Below are positions 31,360 to 37,528 of a stretch of 37,528 bases of DNA, one piece after another (the first letter of the stretch is position 1; every line of letters starts with the position of its first letter). Below the pieces are notes generated by a model. That model was given only the letters and a program-made list of their open reading frames with translations. It ran no database searches and was not told where the DNA came from. The position numbers and the translations under genes were made by a program. Source of the stretch: a virus; IMG/VR virus record IMGVR_UViG_3300043438_002023, positions 1 to 37,528 of that record; one strand, given 5' to 3'.

Positions 31360-31986
31360 ATGAACCTACCACCCGTCCTCTCGAAAACCGTCATCGACGA
31401 AATCAAATCACCCGCCGACACCCACGCTGTCCGGGTCATCCTCCACGATGTTCATTCCTCGGTGCCTTACCGCCTAGCGTGCAACCTCCGCCAATACGTT
31501 TTTGACAAGTGCGGGGTGGCAGGCCGTCACATTCTCGACATCCCCGTTTCCCTTTGGATGGCCGGCGCGGAAACAGCGCCATTCCGTGACAACACCTCCA
31601 TCTCCGAAGACTTCCGCACTGCCAAGCATTGCCCACACTCCATCCAGATTGTGCAGATCGGCGCTTCCGCCCCGTCCGCTGACTTCCTTGGCCCGCTTCG
31701 AGAACTTCTCGGCACCCTGGGCGCACCTTCCTGCGTCAATCACGCCCTTGACCTCATCGCCGCCCAAGATCACGGCGCGCTTGTTGCCATGGTCGCACAA
31801 TTTGCCGCGCAACACCGGGCAAGCAGCGAACCGCCAGCGGAAGTCGCAACCGCTGAGGTTGAACAGCCACAGGCCGAGGCCACCGAGCAGCCCGTCGAGA
31901 CACCACCCCGAGCAGAATCTGCCGCTGCCCGCCGGATGCGCGAAAAGCGCGCGCGGGACAAGGCGGCCAAACTTCAACCCGCGTAA
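31360..31986 (+). CDS. Hypothetical protein
   Basis: 208 residues from ATG 31360, 20 bases after the terminator. Residues 1-145 form a mixed alpha/beta part with DTHAVRVILHDVHSSVPYR and HSIQIVQIGASAPS. The tail (about 150-208) is Glu-, Pro- and Ala-rich and ends in a basic helix RRMREKRARDK. No family is recognised. The gene just after the capsid gene in podoviruses often codes for a decoration or head-completion protein, but nothing in the sequence shows that. Confidence 0.5.
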   Translation: MNLPPVLSKTVIDEIKSPADTHAVRVILHDVHSSVPYRLACNLRQYVFDKCGVAGRHILDIPVSLWMAGAETAPFRDNTSISEDFRTAKHCPHSIQIVQIGASAPSADFLGPLRELLGTLGAPSCVNHALDLIAAQDHGALVAMVAQFAAQHRASSEPPAEVATAEVEQPQAEATEQPVETPPRAESAAARRMREKRARDKAAKLQPA

Positions 31987-31989
31987 ATC

Positions 31990-32466
31990 ATGATCCTTGG
32001 AACTAAAATTATTGAAGCCATCATCTCGCAACCGATGATGATGATGGAATGCCAGCAGCAACGGGACGCCGGATGTATTGCCATCTGGAACGGCAACGCC
32101 GATGAGCAAATTGAAGCGATCATCGACGAGCATTTTTGCAATCAAAAGCCCGTATCACAAACCATAGGGCTGACATTTGGCCAAGCGCTTGATGCTGCCA
32201 AACCCAGTGACTTTTCATCTGGAAAACGTATTTCCCGTGAAGGATGGAACGGCAAAGGTATGTGGGTTTGCTATGGTCAAGGACACCCGGCGCTTGAAGC
32301 TGAAAAGTTTTGGAACCCTCACACACGCCAGTTTGCGGAAGAGAACGGCGGCACAGCGGAAGTGCTTCCTTATCTCATTTTCAAGACTGCCGACAACAAA
32401 ATATTAATGGGCTGGCTCGCATCGCAAACCGACATGCTTGCCTCCGATTGGTGCATCCTCGACTAA
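31990..32466 (+). CDS. tad2: Tad2-like (DUF2829) anti-Thoeris candidate
   Basis: 158 residues. From about residue 58 on it reads as DUF2829: LTFGQALDAAKPSDF, then ISREGWNGKGMWVCYGQG, then LPYLIFKTADNKILMGWLASQTDMLASDWCIL. Tad2 proteins of this family bind the NAD-derived signal of Thoeris defence (1''-3' gcADPR) and keep it from the effector. Some members have other roles, and DUF2829 is also widespread without known activity. The first 50 or so residues (MILGTKIIEAIISQ..., with a Met run) form an extra helical segment beyond the core. It sits in the structural operon rather than an early region. Confidence 0.65.
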   Translation: MILGTKIIEAIISQPMMMMECQQQRDAGCIAIWNGNADEQIEAIIDEHFCNQKPVSQTIGLTFGQALDAAKPSDFSSGKRISREGWNGKGMWVCYGQGHPALEAEKFWNPHTRQFAEENGGTAEVLPYLIFKTADNKILMGWLASQTDMLASDWCILD

Positions 32467-32470
32467 CTCC

Positions 32471-33382
32471 ATGAACATCACCGAAGCCGCCGCTCGCCTG
32501 CTTTCGAACTTCTCGCCCGAGGAGCGCGCTATCCCCGATGCTGTCACCTATCCGGGCCGGAATGCTGCGGTGCAAAGCGCGCTGAACAGCGCGTTGCAAG
32601 ACCTGTTCACCAAGGGCAAGCCATGGGTGCGAACGGACAAGCGCGGCGCGGTTTTAAATGCGCCAACCAACGTCACCATCGCGGTCACCAACGGCAGCAC
32701 CGCAGGAACGATCACCGGCTGGGCATCGTGGATGGCTGGATGCTCGATCGTCATTGATGGCGCGGAGGTGGATAACGAGATCCGCAACGCTTCCGCCTCT
32801 GCCATTCTCCGCTACCCGTATTCCGGCACCACCGGCACCAAGACGGCCATCGTTTACCATGACTCGATCACCATGGGAACCGACGTGCTGGAGTTGCACG
32901 CAGAAGTCAAAGTGGACAATCGCACCGTCCACCTGATGAGCGGCCCGAAAGCATTTTCCAGCATCGGTGCTACCGAAGATTTCGGCTTCCCGCAAACCGT
33001 CGAGGACGCTCGGATTGGCGTCACCGTCGGTTTACCCATCGGCTACGAGGTGGAAACCTGGTCACCGGACAGCACCACCGCACCAGTCACCCGCGTGAGA
33101 CTCTACCCAGCGCCCGCTCAGGCCGGAGTTATGAGTTACAGCGCGATGCTCCTGCCCCCGATCATCAGCGACATTGCCAGCACGGACAGCCTGCCGATTC
33201 CCTACCAGTTCATGGAGTCGATCTTCCTCCCCATCGCCACCAAGAAACTCCGCACCTGCCCCTTCTGGAGAGCTGCCACATCCGACCAGCAAATCGAGGC
33301 CGATTACGCCAACGCCATTCAAAACCTCAACGAAAGCGAGCCAACCATGATCCAGCGCCCGCGATTCATCACCCGAGGATAA
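32471..33382 (+). CDS. Probable head-tail adaptor protein
   Basis: 303 residues from ATG 32471, the first good start after the previous stop; a TTG at 32438 would overlap the previous gene and is not preferred. The N-terminal helix NITEAAARLLSNFSPEER and the C-terminal LRTCPFWRAATSDQQIEADYANAIQNLN resemble the adaptor that follows the capsid gene in podoviruses. Between them lies a long beta-rich part. I cannot fix the exact family. Confidence 0.45.
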   Translation: MNITEAAARLLSNFSPEERAIPDAVTYPGRNAAVQSALNSALQDLFTKGKPWVRTDKRGAVLNAPTNVTIAVTNGSTAGTITGWASWMAGCSIVIDGAEVDNEIRNASASAILRYPYSGTTGTKTAIVYHDSITMGTDVLELHAEVKVDNRTVHLMSGPKAFSSIGATEDFGFPQTVEDARIGVTVGLPIGYEVETWSPDSTTAPVTRVRLYPAPAQAGVMSYSAMLLPPIISDIASTDSLPIPYQFMESIFLPIATKKLRTCPFWRAATSDQQIEADYANAIQNLNESEPTMIQRPRFITRG

Positions 33383-33388
33383 TTCCCC

Positions 33389-34126
33389 ATGAGTTCCGAC
33401 GCCTTCAGCCCGATCACCACCTCCCGGACGCTCGAAACGCCGAAGGGGCACCGCATCTATACCACGACTCGGGATGTCGCATCAGAATACCCACTGCCAG
33501 CCATTGGATCGTTACTTTCCGAAACCAACTTCATCGCGGGATTTTCCGGCCATTACGTGTTGGACGTGAATGACAGCCCCAAAGGCAACGGCAAGCGCGT
33601 CACTGTTACTCACGGCAGTTTTCCGGGGGGAGTATTCACGGAATACGAAAGCCTCGCCTACACCTTCCCCCCGATTTATCCGTTGAGTGGATCGGGGTTT
33701 TTCCCGGGCGGATCCAGAGCTCGCAGCCGCGTTGTTCCCGCGCGAGTGACTTACGAATACAGGCTAGCACCAGGGAACTGGTTGAGCGCGCCCACGATCT
33801 GGAACTTCACCGATGTTTTGACCGGCCCTTTTGAAGTGCAATCCTTCATTGCCGAAGCTGCCGGCCAAAATTTCTCAGAGGATGATGGCGCCAGCGGGCG
33901 CGTCGGAGACTTCTTGAACCCGGCATTCATCATGGTGGATACCGTCAACAATCCAATTACCATCAACTCGCCGGGGTCACTTTTCTACGTTGTTCCGGCA
34001 TCCGCCCCAAACGCAACCACCTATGCGTCATGGGTCGCAGCAGGCACTGAGCTCATGGCATCGAGAACCATTCACAAGTGGTATTGTGGCTACATGCGCC
34101 GCACGTCCTATGTCAGAGCACAGTAA
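33389..34126 (+). CDS. Hypothetical virion protein
   Basis: 245 residues, six bases after the adaptor stop. It is beta-rich with many Gly, Pro and aromatic residues (YTFPPIYPLSGSGFFPGG; NWLSAPTIWNFTDVL) and has no enzyme motif or signal. The position in the head-tail cluster suggests a tail or neck protein. No family is recognised. The downstream gene starts two bases after the stop. Confidence 0.45.
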   Translation: MSSDAFSPITTSRTLETPKGHRIYTTTRDVASEYPLPAIGSLLSETNFIAGFSGHYVLDVNDSPKGNGKRVTVTHGSFPGGVFTEYESLAYTFPPIYPLSGSGFFPGGSRARSRVVPARVTYEYRLAPGNWLSAPTIWNFTDVLTGPFEVQSFIAEAAGQNFSEDDGASGRVGDFLNPAFIMVDTVNNPITINSPGSLFYVVPASAPNATTYASWVAAGTELMASRTIHKWYCGYMRRTSYVRAQ

Positions 34127-34128
34127 AT

Positions 34129-34710
34129 ATGTCTTCAGAGCTGCACAGATTCGGGTTTTACGGTGACGGCGACGAGGATCGTTGGAAAGCCGCTGTTGAG
34201 AATTTGCTTCGAGCGCTGATTACCAATCCTCACCTGCGCATCGGAGATCAAAATTCACAAATCGAGTTTCCTTCACAAGCCGCGCCATCGTCACCAAAAG
34301 AAAATGCCGCAGGATCGGCACCTAGCGCTTTTTTTCGCGTTTTTGTCGATGAGGACAAGCGCAAGCTGCAAGGCGGGCAGGTGAGCGGTGGCACAGGAAA
34401 CATTGCGGTGCCGGACATCGATCTTGCGACGGTAGGCAGTGAGCCTGCGGACGGGACATTGCGCTGGCTTCGGATTACTTTTAACGGGTCGGCCACGGAT
34501 GGCTGGTTGAACGCTGGCGGGAACGTGACAGCAGTCACCCCACAAAGCGGAACCAGCCTGCCAGCAAACACGTTGCCCACTGCGGCGAGCCCTTCAGGCA
34601 AACACTACCACCTCCTTCTTGGAAGCTGGTCTGGTGACGTTTTCCTTCCATCGCAGCCAGGCAACATTGCGGTCGGTTTTTGCAGTGATTACACCATTTC
34701 ACGAGGATGA
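34129..34710 (+). CDS. Hypothetical tail-region protein
   Basis: 193 residues. The ATG at 34129 is preferred to a GTG at 34078 inside the previous gene. A short helical N-terminus (RWKAAVENLLRALIT) is followed by a Gly-, Ser- and Thr-rich beta part ending SGDVFLPSQPGNIAVGF. This is the usual shape of a small tail or fibre protein. The TGA overlaps the next ATG as ATGA, so the next protein is coupled. Confidence 0.45.
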   Translation: MSSELHRFGFYGDGDEDRWKAAVENLLRALITNPHLRIGDQNSQIEFPSQAAPSSPKENAAGSAPSAFFRVFVDEDKRKLQGGQVSGGTGNIAVPDIDLATVGSEPADGTLRWLRITFNGSATDGWLNAGGNVTAVTPQSGTSLPANTLPTAASPSGKHYHLLLGSWSGDVFLPSQPGNIAVGFCSDYTISRG

Positions 34711-37121
34711 GCATTAACTTCAGGCGGGTGAGCGTGGCGGACTACAATCGGGAGCGGCCCTGTTGCTGTCCGCAGCCGAATTGTATAGCTCCAGGGTTAG
34801 AGACACAGTTTCGGGACGCGGCAGTCGCTTTGCCAGGCTTTGGCTACTTCCGAACGCCAGACCCGCTGCCTCCCGTGGATGCTCTGGTCCCTGTTTTTCG
34901 GACGTTGACCGAGACCACGACCAGCGGACAAAACAGCACCATCACCTCCTCATCTCGCTACCGGTCCGATGGCGAGACGCAAGGCACTGCGAGCCTGTCC
35001 ATTTCGCAGGTATGGACGGCGACCGCACAGCGCACGGTGGAATGGGGCAAGCTGCGTCACGAGTGGCCTGCCAGCGATCCAGTGGGGCTTTACGGATCAT
35101 GCCCACCGCTCTCCGGCGTGGCATCACCCGCAAAACCCAGTGCACTCAGTGCGGTGGAAGGACTGGGAGCAGGTGTGGAAGCCAGAGAAGGACTCACCGG
35201 ATGGATTCTTTCTTGGGCGGACGTCCGCCCGCTAGACCCGACGTTCGAGGCCAGCGAAGACGACCCAGGGCCGCGCTACCTTGGAGGCTACGTGATAGAT
35301 GGCGACGCGCTCGGTGGAACCTTTTTGACCGCTACGAGCGTCCAGATTTTTCTGGCACCGGACGACAACTCATGCAGGCAATTTTCAGTAGCTAGTGATG
35401 CAGGCTGGAGTGCTCCATTCTATTTCCACGGGGGATCAAATTCATGCTGTCCCACTGTCGATCCAAACCTCTCGAATGGCTCATTTCCGGATTGGAGCCC
35501 ATGGTATTCCAGCGATGGTCTAGCACACATCGACGGGTCCACATTCGTTTACGAAATGTCCCACGGTGAAGAATCGGATTCGGCATCGGGCAAAATGGCG
35601 TGCGATGATTTCCCGGCGGTCGTCGGCGGGCTGGTTTTAGGGCAGACGGATGGCCCGTGGATCACCACCTCGGTGGATAAACTCACGGAAGATGGATGGG
35701 ACATGGTATCGGTGTGGCCGCATGACGCAGAAGAAGTAACCGACGTGGAGGCAGAGGATGTCGAGATGGAGGACGTGTCCGCCACCGACGTGGTGATGGG
35801 GGCGGGCGGTGAAATTGTCTCAGCGGCATTGACGACTGGCAGCCTGAGAACCGGAAATTTGGTCACAGGCTCGCTTGGTCCCGCAAAAACATTATCTGGT
35901 GGCCGCCTGAGAATGGGGACATTGAGCGGCGGAGGCCTGAGCGGTGGCACGTTGTCTGGGGGGACTTTAAGCGGTGGCACGTTATCCGGCGGCAAGATCT
36001 CTGGCACCACAGCCAGCGGATCCACGGCTGAAAACGTATCGCTGGACGGCACGACCGAAGAGACCGAAGGGACACCCGAGGAGGAGGAGACCAGTCCCGG
36101 CTGGTATGCATCAGGCTCCTCAGTCTCAAAACGCCAAACGCAAGGTTTCCGCCGGACGCTGGGGCACGACATGAATCAAGGTCTCGCTCGGCTCGGCTCG
36201 GAGTTCAGCCGAGCTCAAGCAATAGCATCCGGCTACGGTGCGTTAGAGCGGTGGGGCAAAACTTACGCGATGCCAGGTGCCACGGTGCCCGGTGCGTTTG
36301 CAAAAGGCACATTTCCAGTATGGGGAGCGTCGGGCGTGGCAATTACCATGCTTTTCCGTCAAATGAGGTATCGGTGGAGCGTTTCGACAGAGATTCCTGG
36401 CCTATACAAAATCGTTTGGAGCATCGGGGAGTTCTCGGAACAGCACTTGGCGTGGCGTTCGGCATACCACGCTTGGGCGGTCGCAAAATACGACTTCTTG
36501 CACCAGCCTGCCGGAGGCGAACCATTGCCAGACCCCGGCGCGGCACCAGCAGCTCCAGGGGGAGGATTTGCACCCGTCGTCGTGACAGCCGATCTCGAAT
36601 GGGAATGGACACCCGCCCAAGGCGAGCGCGGTCCGGAGTCGGTAGGTGTCTGCGATCCGACTTACGCTGCCCGCGTCCCACAGCCACCCGTGTTACCGGA
36701 CGATCCGACACCCGAAGAGTCGGAGGCATACGCCGAGGCCCTCGAAGCATACAACGAAGCCCTCGAAGCACGGCGGGAGGCGTCCACGCGGCAGAGTGCT
36801 TGGTATGCGGTGACGCCGGGAGGATTTTTCCGGGATGTCATTTACCCACCGCTTCCCGCGCCTCTTCCGACCGACCCGCCGCCGACCAGCGCCCAAGTGG
36901 CGATTCATGCGCGGCAGACCGCAGCGCACACGGCTTTGAAAGCCGAGCACGACGCGATTCCACGGAGGTTCCGGCAAGTGTGCGACGTGCGTTATGTTTG
37001 CAATCCGAACGGCCCCGCTGGCGAGATCGTCACCTACGATCTGGGATTTCCTCAAACTGAGATCCCGCCGCTTGACCCGGCAAACGAAAATCCAAGACTC
37101 TGGACAGCATGGTGGACGTGA
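34707..37121 (+). CDS. Large tail protein with pentapeptide repeats
   Basis: 804 residues. A Cys cluster (RPCCCPQPNC, residues 18-26) and a later SNSCCP may bind metal or form disulfides. The middle (residues about 342-451, 35730-36060) is a pentapeptide repeat, typically xLSGG, which would fold as a right-handed beta-helix. The C-terminal third has helical, Glu/Ala-rich stretches (SEAYAEALEAYNEALEARREA) and Pro-rich linkers. No enzyme motif is seen. It overlaps both the previous and the next gene. Size and place suit a tail or receptor-binding protein; a DNA-mimic role of the pentapeptide part is less likely. Confidence 0.55.
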   Translation: MSINFRRVSVADYNRERPCCCPQPNCIAPGLETQFRDAAVALPGFGYFRTPDPLPPVDALVPVFRTLTETTTSGQNSTITSSSRYRSDGETQGTASLSISQVWTATAQRTVEWGKLRHEWPASDPVGLYGSCPPLSGVASPAKPSALSAVEGLGAGVEAREGLTGWILSWADVRPLDPTFEASEDDPGPRYLGGYVIDGDALGGTFLTATSVQIFLAPDDNSCRQFSVASDAGWSAPFYFHGGSNSCCPTVDPNLSNGSFPDWSPWYSSDGLAHIDGSTFVYEMSHGEESDSASGKMACDDFPAVVGGLVLGQTDGPWITTSVDKLTEDGWDMVSVWPHDAEEVTDVEAEDVEMEDVSATDVVMGAGGEIVSAALTTGSLRTGNLVTGSLGPAKTLSGGRLRMGTLSGGGLSGGTLSGGTLSGGTLSGGKISGTTASGSTAENVSLDGTTEETEGTPEEEETSPGWYASGSSVSKRQTQGFRRTLGHDMNQGLARLGSEFSRAQAIASGYGALERWGKTYAMPGATVPGAFAKGTFPVWGASGVAITMLFRQMRYRWSVSTEIPGLYKIVWSIGEFSEQHLAWRSAYHAWAVAKYDFLHQPAGGEPLPDPGAAPAAPGGGFAPVVVTADLEWEWTPAQGERGPESVGVCDPTYAARVPQPPVLPDDPTPEESEAYAEALEAYNEALEARREASTRQSAWYAVTPGGFFRDVIYPPLPAPLPTDPPPTSAQVAIHARQTAAHTALKAEHDAIPRRFRQVCDVRYVCNPNGPAGEIVTYDLGFPQTEIPPLDPANENPRLWTAWWT
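35730..36060 (+). repeat. Pentapeptide-repeat region (TLSGG type)
   Basis: About 22 successive five-residue units with a hydrophobic residue every fifth position. They begin VEAED, VEMED, VSATD, VVMGA and become TLSGG, GLSGG, TLSGG. The DNA shows near-copies of GGTGGCACGTT... spaced by 15 or 30 bases at about 35940-35990. The acidic first units grading into Gly/Ser-rich ones look like growth by duplication. Confidence 0.75.
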
Positions 37122-37357
37122 TCGATATCAGGTATTTCAAGGACGGCGAGGCGCGGATCCTAAAGCTCGACCGCTATCGGAATTTCATTTCCGACGAGGT
37201 GGATGGCGGATTTGCAGTGCCGCTGCCTGCCGTGATCCCCGAACAGGCCACCCGCGCGGCAAGAGTCATCGTTCGTCCCGTTGGTTCATCCGTGATTGGC
37301 GTAACGTTCGAGGGAATCAGGAAGATCGCTGATTGCCCTAACTGCCCGAAACCTTAA
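37109..37357 (+). CDS. Small hypothetical protein
   Basis: 82 residues. The ATG at 37109 lies inside the end of the tail gene (13-base overlap). DIRYFKDGEARILKLDRYR and a Pro/Ile/Val-rich second half suggest a small beta protein. It ends DCPNCPKP, a CxxC that could bind zinc. No family is recognised. Its last 20 bases overlap the end of the convergent integrase gene. Confidence 0.5.
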   Translation: MVDVIDIRYFKDGEARILKLDRYRNFISDEVDGGFAVPLPAVIPEQATRAARVIVRPVGSSVIGVTFEGIRKIADCPNCPKP

Positions 37358-37528
37358 GCTTCTGAGCGTTTGCCAAGCTTTGTTGATCGTGGATGTGCGA
37401 GTAAGTCGCCAGCAACAATTTCCCGCCGTCCTTGTGGCCGATCCACTTTGCCACCGTCGGGATGTCCACCCCGCAACCAATCGCGTATGATGCGAAGAAG
37501 TGCCGTAGATCGTGGATACGGACATGAG
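37338..37528 (-). CDS. int: Tyrosine recombinase (integrase), C-terminal end only
   Basis: Read leftwards from the window edge, the last 62 residues are visible, ending in TAG at 37338-37340. HDLRHFFASYA carries the His-x-x-Arg box, WIGHKDGGKLLLATYSHI carries the GH box and the active-site Tyr (TYSHI), and the tail QSLANAQKLKVSGS is ordinary. This is the catalytic C-terminus of the lambda-type family, which inserts and excises temperate phage DNA. The catalytic Tyr is present, so the end is intact. It was found only by reading the frame missed by the short - strand ORF at 37286-37525. Its start lies beyond the window. It makes this a temperate phage or prophage. Confidence 0.88.
   Translation of the reverse strand, partial: HVRIHDLRHFFASYAIGCGVDIPTVAKWIGHKDGGKLLLATYSHIHDQQSLANAQKLKVSGS

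Noticed and set aside
1-37528. tRNA genes, CRISPR arrays, insertion sequences
   Set aside because: No cloverleaf, no regular spacer-repeat array and no transposase motif was seen by eye; a computed scan could still find a weak one.

Overview
The window is the late (packaging, virion, lysis) part of a GC-rich, podovirus-like temperate phage or prophage. The evidence is the run terminase small subunit, terminase large subunit, portal, holin-like protein, endolysin, scaffold and major capsid protein on the + strand. There is no tape measure, sheath or tail-tube gene, and the C-terminus of a tyrosine recombinase enters from the right end on the - strand. The host cannot be fixed from the sequence. 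Codon third positions are rich in G and C, starts generally lack a clear Shine-Dalgarno, and the endolysin is an M15-type peptidase with no Gram-positive wall-binding repeats, which suits a GC-rich Gram-negative-type host. Verrucomicrobiota is a guess, not a result.

Layout: 2-244 is the end of an upstream gene. 319-2664 encodes the two terminase subunits. 2773-3001 holds a set of hairpins ending in a very strong intrinsic terminator, probably a small structured RNA or an attenuator. 3036-21332 is a single open frame for a protein of about 6,100 residues, half of the window. It is a 'polyvalent' protein of the kind ejected with phage DNA or carried by mobile elements. In order it has a coiled-coil start, a hydrophobic ejection-like region, two metallopeptidase-like regions (the first degenerate), an ADP-ribosyltransferase, an SF2 helicase, an N6-type DNA methylase, a RadC-like JAB domain, a helix-turn-helix, coiled coils and a membrane-associated C-terminal region. 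21371-22446 holds four small genes, one with a Tat signal. A small - strand gene (22421-22675) looks like DnaA domain IV. 22766-31287 carries the portal, a fibre-like protein, a trypsin-like protease, the lysis cassette, the scaffold and the capsid protein, ending in a second strong terminator. 31360-37357 carries a Tad2-like (DUF2829) anti-Thoeris candidate, a probable head-tail adaptor, virion proteins and a large tail protein with pentapeptide repeats. The integrase end meets it convergently.

How it may work together: terminase and portal package DNA into a scaffold-built capsid. The giant protein is probably packaged and delivered to protect or modify incoming DNA (helicase plus methylase, as in the P1 DarB type) and to act on host proteins (ADP-ribosyltransferase, proteases, JAB). 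The Tad2-like protein would blunt NAD-derived signalling in host immunity.

The most unusual observations are: (1) a 137-residue, well-formed protein encoded in the +1 frame inside a disordered linker of the giant gene (11962-12375); (2) a motif, LFSSP, recurring seven times at domain borders of the giant protein, which could be processing sites, with a trypsin-like protease encoded nearby; (3) a motif CTGCGCCCGT found six times, each just upstream of a gene and in five cases 43-45 bases before a credible ATG; and (4) a candidate structured RNA before the giant gene. Residue numbers for the giant protein count from the ATG at 3036.
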